NCBI GenBank assembly: GCA_003133265.1
Contig: PKWQ01000433.1
Span: forward strand, 1-11,160
From: Acetobacteraceae bacterium
GTDB taxonomy: Bacteria > Pseudomonadota > Alphaproteobacteria > Acetobacterales > Acetobacteraceae
DNA: 11,160 nucleotides
Reading direction: 5' to 3'
Of the stretch, positions 1 to 7,965 are shown in pieces. Made by a program: the position numbers and the translations under genes. The number at the start of each line of letters is the position of its first letter. The stretch's first letter is position 1. The notes below the pieces were generated by a model. It was not told the origin of the DNA. It saw only the letters and a program-made list of their open reading frames with translations, and did no database searches.

Positions 1-100
1 CTGAAATGCGATTGCCCTGGCCAGTCCGGACCGATCTTCCGGCACATCCCCATTCGGGCTTGCGGGAAGCCGCCCGGCGGGCAAGATGCGCCTTTGCAGC

Positions 101-106
101 AAGGAG
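101..106 (+). promoter_or_regulatory. Ribosome binding site that sets the amidase start
   Basis: AAGGAG lies seven bases before the ATG at 114. It supports that start over the in-frame ATG at base 6, which would add 36 residues of Arg/Ala/Pro-rich sequence unlike the family. I see no convincing -10/-35 pair in bases 1-100. Confidence 0.75.
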
Positions 107-113
107 CCTTCCC

Positions 114-1361
114 ATGAGCGGCCAGACCAACCAACGCATCGACGCCAAGCGGCTCTGGGACAGCCTGATGAGCATGGCGCAATTCGGCGCCACGCCGAAG
201 GGCGGCGTCCGGCGCCTGACGCTGACCGACATCGACCGCCAGGCCCGCAATTATTTCCGCGCCCGGTGCGAGGCGGCTGGGCTGACGGTGCGCGTCGACG
301 AGATCGGCAACATGTTCGCCCGCCGCCCCGGGCGCGACCCGAACCGCCTGCCGGTGCTGTTCGGCAGCCATCTCGACAGCCAGCCCTCGGGCGGCAAGTT
401 CGACGGCGCGCTCGGCGTGATCGCCGGGCTGGAGGTCATGCAGAGCCTGAACGACCTCGGCATCGTCACCGATGCGCCGGTGGAGCTGATCAACTGGACC
501 GACGAGGAAGGCAGCCGCTTCGGCCACTCGCTGATGGGCTCCGGCGTCTGGTCCGGCGTCTATACCCGCGACAAGGTCTATGCGCTGACCGACACCGAGG
601 GCACCAGCGTCGAGACGGCGCTGGACCAGATCGGCTATCGCGGCCCCGAGCCCGCCAAGCCGTTCCCGGCCGACGCCTATTTCGAACTGCATATCGAGCA
701 GGGCCCGATCCTGGAGCGCGAGCACAAGGAGATCGGCATCGGCACCGGCGCGCAGGCGCAGGTCTGGTATGATGCGGTGACGATCGGCCAGGATTCCCAC
801 GCCGGCACCACCCCGCCATCGACGCGCAAGGATGCGCTGGTCTGCGCCGCGCGGATCATCGATCTGGTGGACCGCATGATGCGCGCGCGCGGCGAGGACG
901 GGCGCGGCACGGTGGGCCAGCTTCTGGTCTCGCCCAACAGCCGCAACGTCATCCCCGGCGAGGTGCGCTTCTCCGTCGAGTTCCGCCATCCCTCGGACGC
1001 CGAGGTAGACCGGCTGGACGCGCAGTTCCCGCGCGAGGCCGGCTTCATCGCCCGCGATTGCGGCGTGCAACTGGAACTGACCCAGCTGTTCAAGATCCCG
1101 GCCCAGCCGTTCGATCCGGCCTGCGTCGATCTGGTCCGCCAGGCCAGCGCCCGGCTGGGGTTCTCCTCGCGCGAGATCGTCTCCGGCGCCGGCCACGACG
1201 CGGTCTATGTGGCCCGGCATGTGCCCACGGCGATGATCTTCACCCCCTGCAAGGACGGGCTGTCGCACAATGAGGCAGAGAGCATCAAACCCGAGGAAGC
1301 CGCCGCCGGCTGCCAGGTGCTGTTCGAGGCGGTGCTGGCGCGGGCGAACCGGACGATCTGA
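114..1361 (+). CDS. M20-family Zn-dependent amidase (N-carbamoyl-L-amino acid hydrolase / allantoate amidohydrolase type)
   Basis: A 415-residue protein of the amidase/hydantoinase/carbamoylase branch of the M20 metallopeptidases, a typical full length. These cytosolic enzymes use two metal ions (Zn, Mn or Co) to cleave carbamoyl or ureido groups, for example from N-carbamoyl amino acids, ureidopropionate or allantoate. The expected metal ligands are visible: H87 in GSHLDSQPSGGKFDGALG (D98 being the bridging Asp), the E131-E132 pair in WTDEEGSRF, H193 in ELHIEQGP and H386 in DGLSHNEAE. Residues about 210-325 form the lid/dimerisation domain, with the family signature GQDSHAGTTPPSTRKDA near 225-241. 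The frame is open upstream to base 6, but the ATG at 114 has a perfect AAGGAG eight bases ahead and starts the conserved part. It precedes tkt by 93 bases and is not obviously coupled to it. The exact substrate cannot be fixed from sequence. Family confidence is high, substrate confidence low. Confidence 0.9.
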   Translation: MSGQTNQRIDAKRLWDSLMSMAQFGATPKGGVRRLTLTDIDRQARNYFRARCEAAGLTVRVDEIGNMFARRPGRDPNRLPVLFGSHLDSQPSGGKFDGALGVIAGLEVMQSLNDLGIVTDAPVELINWTDEEGSRFGHSLMGSGVWSGVYTRDKVYALTDTEGTSVETALDQIGYRGPEPAKPFPADAYFELHIEQGPILEREHKEIGIGTGAQAQVWYDAVTIGQDSHAGTTPPSTRKDALVCAARIIDLVDRMMRARGEDGRGTVGQLLVSPNSRNVIPGEVRFSVEFRHPSDAEVDRLDAQFPREAGFIARDCGVQLELTQLFKIPAQPFDPACVDLVRQASARLGFSSREIVSGAGHDAVYVARHVPTAMIFTPCKDGLSHNEAESIKPEEAAAGCQVLFEAVLARANRTI

Positions 1362-1371
1362 TCCGGCAACC

Positions 1372-1384
1372 TTCGGCCGCCGAA
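1372..1384. promoter_or_regulatory. Perfect 13-base palindrome upstream of tkt, possible operator
   Basis: TTCGGC-C-GCCGAA has two perfect six-base arms around a single central base. The arms are too close to make an RNA hairpin, so if it matters it is more likely a protein binding site than a terminator. It lies just after the amidase stop. Its centre is about 61 bases before the start point predicted from the candidate tkt promoter, a usual spacing for an activator site. In G+C-rich DNA such palindromes also occur by chance, so confidence is low. Confidence 0.3.
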
Positions 1385-1403
1385 CGCACAACCCTGCCAG
1401 GAC

Positions 1404-1432
1404 TTGCCGCCGGCCCGCCCGGACCGTATTAG
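1404..1432 (+). promoter_or_regulatory. Candidate sigma-70-type promoter for the tkt-gap-pgk cluster
   Basis: TTGCCG (1404-1409) and TATTAG (1427-1432) are separated by 17 bases, and each matches four of six consensus positions. Transcription would start near 1439, giving a very short leader that still includes the AAGGAG at 1443-1448, six bases ahead of the transketolase ATG at 1455. This is the least G+C-rich spot in the gap. The call rests on pattern match only. Confidence 0.35.
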
Positions 1433-1454
1433 CGCCGACGACAAGGAGTGTCCC

Positions 1455-3491
1455 ATGGCAGGCCCCGCCGAGCTACCGACCGACAATCCGGCCCTCGCCG
1501 CGCAGGCGGCGATCCTGGCCCGACCGATGACGCCACAGCGGCGGATGGCCGACGCGATCCGCGCGCTCGCCATTGACGCCGTGGAGGCCGCGAAATCCGG
1601 GCATCCCGGCATGCCCATGGGCATGGCCGACGCCGCGACGGCGCTGTATTCCCGCGTGCTGAAATTCGACGCCGCCGATCCGCGCTGGCCCGACCGCGAC
1701 CGGTTCGTGCTCTCGGCCGGCCACGGCTCCATGCTGCTGTACGCGCTGCTGCACCTGACCGGGCACGTCGGCATGGAAATGGACGTGCTGCGCCGGTTCC
1801 GCCAGCTCCATTCCGCCGCCGCCGGCCATCCGGAGTTCGGCGAGCACCCGGCGATCGAGACCACCACCGGCCCGCTCGGCCAGGGCCTCGCCACCGCCGT
1901 CGGCATGGCGCTGGCCGAGCGGATGCTAGCGGCGCGCTTCGGCAAGTCGCTGGTCGATCACCGCACCTGGGTCATCGCCGGCGACGGCGACCTGATGGAA
2001 GGCATCAGCCACGAGGCGATCGGCATCGCCGGCCATCTGCGGCTGTCCAAGCTGACCGTGCTGTTCGACGACAACCACATCTCGATCGACGGCGACACCG
2101 CGCTGTCGACCTCCGAGGACCAGCTCAAGCGCTTCACCGCCGCCGGCTGGGCGGTCAAGCGGGTCGACGGGCACGATTTCGCCCAGGTCGCCGCCGCGCT
2201 GTCTGCCTCGGTGCGCGCCACCAAGCCGACCCTGATCGCGTGCCGCACCATCATCGGCTTCGGCGCGCCGACCAAGGCCGGCACCGCCGGCGTGCACGGC
2301 TCGCCGCTCGGGCCGAAAGAGGCGGAGGCCGCCAAGGCGGCGCTGGGCTGGACCGAGCCGCCATTCACGGTGCCGGAAGACATCGCCGCCCGCTGGCTTG
2401 CCGTCGGCAGCCGTGGCGCCGGGGTGCGGCGCGCGTGGCTGAAGCGTCTGGCGCGCCACCCGATGCGCGCCGAGTTCGAACGCGTCACCGCTGGCCGCCT
2501 GCCGGAGAATTTCCACGAGACGATCGCGGCGCTGAAGGCCGAGATCGCCGAAACCAAGCCCAAGCTGGCCACCCGCCAGTCCAGCCAGAAGATTCTGGAA
2601 GCGCTGGTGCCGGCGGTGCCGGAGCTGATCGGCGGCTCGGCCGACCTCACCGGCTCCAACCTGACGCTGGTCAAGGGCATGGCCAGCGTGACCCCAGGCA
2701 ATTTCGCCGGGCGCTACGTCCATTGGGGCATCCGCGAGCACGGCATGGCGGCGGCGGCCAACGGCATCGCGCTGCATGGCGGGCTGATCCCCTACATCGG
2801 CACGTTCTTCGTCTTCAGCGACTATATGCGCCCGGCCATCCGCCTCGCCGCGCTGATGCGCCAGCGGGTGATCCATGTGCTGACCCACGACTCCATCGGC
2901 CTCGGCGAGGACGGGCCGACGCATCAGCCGGTCGAGCAGCTCGCCAGTCTGCGCGCCATGCCCAACGTGCATGTGCTCCGCCCGGCCGACACGCTGGAGA
3001 CGGCGGAGTGCTGGGAACTGGCGCTGCGCCGCACCGACGGGCCGAGCCTGCTGGTGCTGACCCGTCAGGCGCTGCCGGCGCAGCGCACCGACATCGCGGA
3101 GAACCGCTGCGCCCGTGGCGGCTACGTGCTGGCCGAGGCCGACGGCCCGCGCCGGGCAACGCTGATCGCCACCGGCTCGGAGGTCGCCATCGCCATGGAC
3201 GCCCGCGCCGCGCTGGCCGCCGAGGGCATCCAGGTCGCCGTCGTGTCGCTGGTGTGCTGGGAACTGTTCGAGCAGCAGGACGCCGCCTGGCGCGCGCAGG
3301 TGCTCGGCACCGCCCCGCGCGTCGGGATCGAGGCGGCGGTCGGCTTCGGCTGGGACCGCTGGCTGGGGCCGGATGGCGTGTTCATCGGCATGCACGGCTT
3401 CGGCGCCTCGGCGCCGATCGACGATCTCTACCGGCATTTCGGGATCACCTCCGATGCCATCGCCACCGCCGTCCGCAAGCGGCTCGGCTGA
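1455..3491 (+). CDS. tkt: Transketolase
   Basis: A 678-residue thiamine-diphosphate enzyme that moves two-carbon units between ketose and aldose phosphates in the non-oxidative pentose phosphate pathway and the Calvin cycle. It is slightly longer than the usual 660-670 because of about 20 extra N-terminal residues. Three domains are recognisable: the pyrophosphate-binding domain (about 25-345), the pyrimidine-binding domain (about 370-545) and the C-terminal domain (about 560-678). Conserved residues include H50 in KSGHPGMPMG, H90 in AGHGS, the cofactor/metal motif GDGDLMEGISHEA (177-189) ending at DDN (205-207), H281 in GVHGSPLG, catalytic E428 in IREHGMAAAANG, H490 in GEDGPTHQPVEQ and R538 in LTRQALP. 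The start at 1455 is chosen over the in-frame ATG at 1404 because AAGGAG precedes it at six bases and the upstream residues are not conserved. It is the first gene of a run with gap and pgk. Confidence 0.96.
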   Translation: MAGPAELPTDNPALAAQAAILARPMTPQRRMADAIRALAIDAVEAAKSGHPGMPMGMADAATALYSRVLKFDAADPRWPDRDRFVLSAGHGSMLLYALLHLTGHVGMEMDVLRRFRQLHSAAAGHPEFGEHPAIETTTGPLGQGLATAVGMALAERMLAARFGKSLVDHRTWVIAGDGDLMEGISHEAIGIAGHLRLSKLTVLFDDNHISIDGDTALSTSEDQLKRFTAAGWAVKRVDGHDFAQVAAALSASVRATKPTLIACRTIIGFGAPTKAGTAGVHGSPLGPKEAEAAKAALGWTEPPFTVPEDIAARWLAVGSRGAGVRRAWLKRLARHPMRAEFERVTAGRLPENFHETIAALKAEIAETKPKLATRQSSQKILEALVPAVPELIGGSADLTGSNLTLVKGMASVTPGNFAGRYVHWGIREHGMAAAANGIALHGGLIPYIGTFFVFSDYMRPAIRLAALMRQRVIHVLTHDSIGLGEDGPTHQPVEQLASLRAMPNVHVLRPADTLETAECWELALRRTDGPSLLVLTRQALPAQRTDIAENRCARGGYVLAEADGPRRATLIATGSEVAIAMDARAALAAEGIQVAVVSLVCWELFEQQDAAWRAQVLGTAPRVGIEAAVGFGWDRWLGPDGVFIGMHGFGASAPIDDLYRHFGITSDAIATAVRKRLG

Positions 3492-3522
3492 ACTTTACCA
3501 AAACGAAAAAAGGACAACGGAC
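3492..3522 (+). promoter_or_regulatory. A-rich translation leader of gap
   Basis: The 31 bases between tkt and gap are strikingly A-rich (ACCAAAACGAAAAAAGGACAAC and flanks) in a window that is otherwise G+C-rich. AAAGGA ends eight to nine bases before the gap ATG at 3523. This would leave the ribosome binding site unstructured, which is typical ahead of a strongly translated gene. I see no hairpin here, so no terminator splits tkt from gap. Confidence 0.5.
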
Positions 3523-4536
3523 ATGGCCGTGAAAGTCGCGATCAACGGGTTCGGGCGCATCGGGCGGCTGGTGCTGCGCGCCATCGTCGAAAGCGGGCGC
3601 ACCGATGTGGTGCCGGTGGCGATCAACGACCTCGGCAGCGTCGAGGCGAACGCGCATCTGTTCAAGTACGACAGCGTCCACGGCCGCTTTCCCGGCGATG
3701 TGGAAGTGTCCGGCAACACCATCACCATCCGCCATAACGGCCGCGTCTACGGCCCGCTGACCGTCTCCGCCGAGCGCGATCCGACCAAGGCGCCGTACCA
3801 GGGCGTCGATGTGGCGCTGGAATGCACCGGCATCTTCACCAAGAAGGAATCCGCGTCGCATCTCATCACAGCGGGCGCGCGAAAAGTGCTGATCTCCGCC
3901 CCGGCCGACGGGGTGGACGCAACCATCGTCTACGGCGTCAACCACAAGACGCTGACCCGCGACATGACGGTGATCTCCAACGCCTCCTGCACCACCAACT
4001 GCCTGGCACCGGTGGCCAAGGTGCTGCATGAGAATTACGGCATCCTGCGCGGCTACATGGTCACGATTCACGCCTATACCGGCGACCAGAACACGGTGGA
4101 CACGCTGCACAAGGATCTGCACCGCGCCCGCGCGGCGGCCGTGTCGGCGATCCCCACCTCCACCGGTGCGGCCAAGGCCGTCGGCCTGGTGCTGCCGGAA
4201 CTGCAGGGCAAGCTGGACGGCACCGCCATCCGCATCCCGACGCCGAACGTCTCGCTGGTCTCGCTGGATGTGAACCTGGCGAAGACGCCGACCAAGGAAG
4301 AGATCAACGCCGCGATGAAGGCGGCTTCCGAAGGCGAGCTGAAGGGCATCCTGGATTACAACACCGCCCCGCTGGTCAGCATCGACTTCAACCACAACCC
4401 GGCCTCCAGCACCTTCGACGCGACGCAGACCGCCGTGGTGGACGGCGCGCTGGTGCGGGTGATGGCCTGGTACGACAACGAGTGGGGCTTCTCCAACCGC
4501 ATGTCCGATACCGCCGCGCTGTTCGGCAGCCTCTGA
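3523..4536 (+). CDS. gap: Type I glyceraldehyde-3-phosphate dehydrogenase
   Basis: A 337-residue phosphorylating GAPDH, the standard length, which interconverts glyceraldehyde-3-phosphate and 1,3-bisphosphoglycerate with a nicotinamide cofactor in the cytosol. The Rossmann start INGFGRIGRLVLRA is at 7-20. The catalytic motif SNASCTTNCLAP (152-163) holds nucleophile C156, and the general base H183 is in TIHAYTGDQ. PTSTGAAKAV (211-220) is the phosphate-binding loop, and WYDNEWGFSNRM (316-327) is the C-terminal signature. D36 in VAINDL, which in this family contacts the adenosine ribose, suggests NAD rather than NADP preference; this is inference from family knowledge. The ATG at 3523 is chosen because the conserved N-terminus begins there and a ribosome site precedes it. 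An upstream in-frame extension would run back through the end of tkt. It serves glycolysis/gluconeogenesis and possibly the Calvin cycle, 11 bases ahead of pgk. Confidence 0.97.
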   Translation: MAVKVAINGFGRIGRLVLRAIVESGRTDVVPVAINDLGSVEANAHLFKYDSVHGRFPGDVEVSGNTITIRHNGRVYGPLTVSAERDPTKAPYQGVDVALECTGIFTKKESASHLITAGARKVLISAPADGVDATIVYGVNHKTLTRDMTVISNASCTTNCLAPVAKVLHENYGILRGYMVTIHAYTGDQNTVDTLHKDLHRARAAAVSAIPTSTGAAKAVGLVLPELQGKLDGTAIRIPTPNVSLVSLDVNLAKTPTKEEINAAMKAASEGELKGILDYNTAPLVSIDFNHNPASSTFDATQTAVVDGALVRVMAWYDNEWGFSNRMSDTAALFGSL

Positions 4537-4547
4537 GCGAGGGCACG

Positions 4548-5738
4548 ATGACGTTCCGCAACCTCGACAACGTCGATGTGGCGGGGCGGCGCGTGCTGCT
4601 CCGCGCCGACCTCAACGTGCCGGTCCGCGACGGCAAGATCACCGACCTCACCCGGATCGAGCGGCTGTCGCCGACCATCCGGGAATTGGCGGCCAAGGGC
4701 GCCAAGGTGATCGTGTGCAGCCATTTCGACCGGCCGAAAGGCAAGCGCGTGCCGGAAATGTCGCTGCGGCCGATGGCCGAGGCGCTGGCGCATGTGCTGG
4801 GCAGCCCGGTCGCCTTCGCCGATGACTGCATCGGCGAGCCGGCGGCGCGCGCGGTCGCGGCACTCGCCGATGGCGGCGTGCTGGTGCTGGAGAACACCCG
4901 CTTTTACCCCGGCGAGGAGAACAACGACCCCGCCTTCGCCGCCGAACTGGCGAAGCTGGCCGACATCTTCGTCAACGACGCCTTCTCCGCCGCGCACCGC
5001 GCCCACGCCAGCACCGAGGGCGTGGCGAGGCTGCTGCCCGCCTATGCCGGCCGGCTGATGCAGGCGGAACTGGAGGCGCTGCACGCAGCCCTCGACAATC
5101 CCGCGCGCCCGGTCGCCGCCATCGTCGGCGGCGCCAAGGTCTCCACCAAGCTCGAACTGCTCGGCAACCTGCTCGCCCGGGTGGACCTGCTGGTGATCGG
5201 CGGCGCGATGGCCAACACGTTCCTGGCCGCGCAGGGCATCGATGTCGGCAAATCGCTGCAGGAAGCGGAGATGCACGGCATGGCGCGCGACATCCTGGCG
5301 CGCGCCAAGACCACGAACTGCACCATCGTGCTTCCCGTCGACGCCGTGGTGGCGCGCGAGTTCAAGCCGAACCCGCCGACCGAGACCGTACCGATCGCCG
5401 CGGTTCCCGCCGACGCGATGATCCTGGATGTCGGCCCCGCCACCGTGGCGGCGCTGATCGCCCGCCTGCCCTCGCTGAAGACCCTGGTGTGGAACGGCCC
5501 GCTCGGCGCGTTCGAGACCCCGCCCTTCGATGCGGCCACCACCGCGCTGGCGCGGGCGGTCGCGGACGCCACCGACACGGGCGCGCTGCGCAGCGTGGCC
5601 GGCGGCGGCGACACCGTCTCGGCACTGCGCCACGCGGGCGCGATCGACCGCATGACCTACGTCTCCACCGCCGGCGGCGCCTTCCTGGAGTGGCTGGAGG
5701 GCAAGACCCTGCCGGGTGTGGCGGCCCTCGAAGTCTGA
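4548..5738 (+). CDS. pgk: Phosphoglycerate kinase
   Basis: A 396-residue monomeric two-domain kinase, a normal bacterial length, that transfers phosphate between 1,3-bisphosphoglycerate and ADP (reverse in gluconeogenesis and carbon fixation). The N-terminal substrate domain shows RADLNVPV (19-26), SHFDRPKG (58-65) and VNDAFSAAHRAHAS (142-155). The C-terminal nucleotide domain shows VGGAKVSTKLELLGNLL (193-209), GGAMANTF (218-225), WNGPLGAFE (315-323) and the glycine-rich AGGGDT (351-356). The basic substrate residues R19, R38, H60, R63, R118 and R151 all appear in place. The start is the ATG at 4548, 11 bases after the gap stop, with GAGG six to nine bases ahead. The close spacing implies one transcript with gap. 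Confidence 0.97.
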   Translation: MTFRNLDNVDVAGRRVLLRADLNVPVRDGKITDLTRIERLSPTIRELAAKGAKVIVCSHFDRPKGKRVPEMSLRPMAEALAHVLGSPVAFADDCIGEPAARAVAALADGGVLVLENTRFYPGEENNDPAFAAELAKLADIFVNDAFSAAHRAHASTEGVARLLPAYAGRLMQAELEALHAALDNPARPVAAIVGGAKVSTKLELLGNLLARVDLLVIGGAMANTFLAAQGIDVGKSLQEAEMHGMARDILARAKTTNCTIVLPVDAVVAREFKPNPPTETVPIAAVPADAMILDVGPATVAALIARLPSLKTLVWNGPLGAFETPPFDAATTALARAVADATDTGALRSVAGGGDTVSALRHAGAIDRMTYVSTAGGAFLEWLEGKTLPGVAALEV

Positions 5739-5833
5739 ACCGGCACATGCGATAATCCTGCGCGAATCTGGAAGACATCGGCGTAGACCAGCACGCCGGG
5801 TGAGCGGCCACAGCCGGCAGGAGCGGCCATACC
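5739..5833 (+). promoter_or_regulatory. pgk-hyfE gap with a possible weak promoter
   Basis: This 95-base gap is the largest break between the carbon genes and the hyf-like genes. GATAAT at 5751-5756 matches five of six bases of a -10 element, but the best -35 at 17 bases (TCGAAG, 5728-5733) matches only three. An AGGAG at 5819-5823 is the likely hyfE ribosome site, ten bases before its ATG. No stem followed by a T-run is visible, so read-through from pgk is possible. The gap could hold a separate promoter or be only a leader. Confidence 0.25.
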
Positions 5834-6496
5834 ATGCACGCCTCGCCCACCTTCGGCGTCCTGGCCCACGATGTGGCGCACCTGCTGGGCGGCGCGATGC
5901 TGGTGCTGTCCTTCGTGCTGCTGTACCAGCGGCGCCTGACCGCGATGATCCATGTCTACGCGCTGCAATCGCTGGTGCTCGCCGCCGCCGCCGCGTGGCA
6001 GGGCTGGGCGCAGGGCGCAACGCCGCTCTATCTCGTCGCGCTGATCGCCCTCGCGGCCAAGGGCATCGCCATCCCGATCGCGCTGCGCCGCATCCTCGAC
6101 CGGGCGAACATCCGCCGCGAGATCGAGACCGCACTCGGCATCTTTCCCTCGATCATCCTCGGCCTCGCCCTGGTGGCGCTGGCGATCCTGGTGGTGCCGC
6201 CCGGCGCGCTGCGGGAGAGCCTTGCCTTCGCCCTGTCCGTCGTGCTGCTGGGCATGCTGACGATGATCGCCAGGCGCAACGCGCTGGCCCAGGTGATCGG
6301 CTTCCTGTCGCTGGAAAACGGCCTGATCCTCGCCGCCGTCGGGATCGAGGGCATGCCTCTGGTGGCCGAACTGTCCATCGCCGTGCTGGTGCTGCTCGCC
6401 TGCGTCGTGTGCGGCGTCTGCTTCTTCCGCATCCGCGAGCGCTTCGACAGCCTCGATGTCAGCCACCTCGACCGGGCCGGCGAGGCGCATCGATGA
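5834..6496 (+). CDS. hyfE: Hydrogenase-4 component E-like membrane subunit
   Basis: A 220-residue integral membrane protein resembling HyfE, which has about 216 residues in the hydrogenase-4 complex and has a NuoK-like part. It would sit in the membrane arm next to HyfF and help form its ion path. Hydrophobic segments lie near residues 12-31, 38-58, 64-84, 104-121, 127-146, 153-171 and 176-198. The most conserved stretch is IGFLSLENGLILAAVGIEGMP (155-174), where E161 lies inside a membrane helix as in the NuoK/HyfE family. K76 and the basic loop RRILDRANIRRE (85-96) are also family-like. The C-terminal tail after 199 is hydrophilic. The start at 5834 has AGGAG ten bases ahead. Its stop overlaps the hyfF start by four bases (ATGA), a sign of coupled translation. 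Assignment is by pattern recognition; length and partner genes agree. Confidence 0.88.
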   Translation: MHASPTFGVLAHDVAHLLGGAMLVLSFVLLYQRRLTAMIHVYALQSLVLAAAAAWQGWAQGATPLYLVALIALAAKGIAIPIALRRILDRANIRREIETALGIFPSIILGLALVALAILVVPPGALRESLAFALSVVLLGMLTMIARRNALAQVIGFLSLENGLILAAVGIEGMPLVAELSIAVLVLLACVVCGVCFFRIRERFDSLDVSHLDRAGEAHR

Positions 6497-7965
6497 GTGC
6501 GCTGGAGCTGTTCTCTCCCGCCGGTCTCGCGCCGTTCTGTGCCTTTCTCGCGGCTGCGGTGCTGGCTTTGGTGCCGTCCTGGCGCGTCGGCGCCTGGATC
6601 AACGTGGCGGCGTCCTGCCTGTGCTTCCTGGCGGCGTGTTGGCTGCCCTGGCTGGTCGGCACCGGCGGCCCGCTGCTGCTGGTGGACCGGCTGGCGGCGC
6701 ATCTGGCGCTGCTGACCGCGTTCGTCGCCATGACCACATCCTGGTTCAGCCTGAGCTATGTCAACGCCGAGATCGCCGCGCAGCGGATCGACCGGCGGCG
6801 GTTGCGGCTGTACCACGCGATGTACCAGCTCTTCGTCGGCGGCATGCTGCTGGCGCTGCTGTCGAACAATCTCGGGCTGACCTGGGTGGCGATCGAGACC
6901 GCGACCATCGCCGCCGCGCTGCTGGTGGGCCTGGGGCGCACGTCGGCGGCGATGGAGGCGTCCTGGAAGCTCTTCATCATCTGCGGCGTCGGCATCGTGC
7001 TCGCCTTGTTCGGCACCGCCCTGCTGTATCTCGCCGCCCTGCCCGCCGTGGGTCCGGGGCTGCCGGCGATGAACTGGAGCACCATCATTCCAGCCGCCGG
7101 GCGCTGCAACGGCCCGCTGCTGAACCTCGGCTTCGTCTTCCTGCTGATCGGCTACGCCACCACGGCCGGGCTGGTGCCGCTGCACGCCTGGATGGCGGAT
7201 ACCTACGCCGAAGGCCCCACCCCGGCCTCCGCCGTGCTCGCCGGCTCGATGCTGAACGTGGCGCTGTTGGTGATCCTGCGCCTGCGCGGGATCATGGCGG
7301 CGAACGCCACCGCGATCGATCCCGGCCCGCCGATCATGGCGCTCGGTCTGCTGTCGCTATTGCTCGCCGCCTTCAGCCTGTGGCGACAGCGCGACGTGAA
7401 GCGGTTCTTCGCGTTCTCCACCATCGGGCAGAGCGGGGTCGTCGCCTTCGCCTTCGGGCTCGGCGGGCCGGCGGCGATCTTCGCCGGGGTGCTGCACATG
7501 ACGCTGCACACGCTGATCCATGCCTCGGTCTTCCAGTGCGTCGGCCGCGCCGCGCGGCTCAAGGGCGGGCAGACATTCGCCGATATCGGCGGGCTGATCG
7601 CCGCGCACCGGATGTTCGGCCTGACGCTGGCCGCCGGCATCGTCGCCCTCGCCGCGCTGCCGCCGTTCGGCCTGTTCGCCAGCGAGTTCCTGATCGTCGC
7701 CGACACCTTGCGCCGAGCGCCGCTTGCCTCGATCCCGCTCGGCATCGGCCTGGTGGCCGGCGCCTGGGCGCTGATCATGCGGCTGCAATCGCTCTGCCTC
7801 GGCACCCCGACGCCGGACCGGAGATCCCCGCCGAATACGCTGGCACCCGACGCGTTGGCACTGGCGCCGGTCTGGCTGCAACTCGCCATCGTGCTGCTGC
7901 TCGGCCTCGCCATGCCGGGCCCGGTGGTCGCCTGGTTCACCGCGATCGCCGGGGCTGCGCGATGA
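6493..7965 (+). CDS. hyfF: Hydrogenase-4 component F-like antiporter subunit (NuoM/NuoN-type)
   Basis: A 490-residue polytopic membrane protein of the proton-conducting antiporter family (NuoL/M/N, MrpA/D, HyfB/D/F). HyfF proteins are usually near 480-530 residues. It has some 13-14 hydrophobic segments. Residues expected for the channel are present: E135 in the helix WVAIETATIAAALL, K159 in AMEASWKLFIICG, H231 in GLVPLHAWMADTY followed by EGPTPASAVLAGSMLN (240-255), K303 in QRDVKRFFAFSTIGQSG, the His pair H335/H339 with H343 in VLHMTLHTLIHAS, and E398 in LFASEFL. The WKLFI and PLHAWM-to-SAVLAGSM stretches are typical of HyfF. The start ATG at 6493 overlaps the hyfE stop and has GAGG seven bases ahead; the stop overlaps hyfG. 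In the complex it would move protons (or sodium) across the inner membrane in step with electron transfer in the peripheral arm. Other NuoM-like families are possible, but the neighbours favour HyfF. Confidence 0.9.
   Translation: MSALELFSPAGLAPFCAFLAAAVLALVPSWRVGAWINVAASCLCFLAACWLPWLVGTGGPLLLVDRLAAHLALLTAFVAMTTSWFSLSYVNAEIAAQRIDRRRLRLYHAMYQLFVGGMLLALLSNNLGLTWVAIETATIAAALLVGLGRTSAAMEASWKLFIICGVGIVLALFGTALLYLAALPAVGPGLPAMNWSTIIPAAGRCNGPLLNLGFVFLLIGYATTAGLVPLHAWMADTYAEGPTPASAVLAGSMLNVALLVILRLRGIMAANATAIDPGPPIMALGLLSLLLAAFSLWRQRDVKRFFAFSTIGQSGVVAFAFGLGGPAAIFAGVLHMTLHTLIHASVFQCVGRAARLKGGQTFADIGGLIAAHRMFGLTLAAGIVALAALPPFGLFASEFLIVADTLRRAPLASIPLGIGLVAGAWALIMRLQSLCLGTPTPDRRSPPNTLAPDALALAPVWLQLAIVLLLGLAMPGPVVAWFTAIAGAAR

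Noticed and set aside
59..95. CTTGC / GCAAG inverted arms upstream of the amidase gene
   Set aside because: Five-base arms across a G+C-rich 17-base spacer are expected by chance; competing pairings inside the spacer make a specific structure unlikely.
1926..3437. Long minus-strand open frame opposite tkt
   Set aside because: Same reasons: antisense to transketolase, His/Arg/Gly-rich product, no recognisable domain.
4356..6134. Long minus-strand open frame opposite pgk and hyfE
   Set aside because: Low-complexity Arg/Gly-rich product antisense to clear genes; a composition artefact.
5716..6492. In-frame upstream extension of hyfF through hyfE
   Set aside because: The extension is Arg/Pro/Gly-rich and overlaps hyfE entirely. 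The ATG at 6493 has a ribosome site and the conserved membrane sequence begins there.
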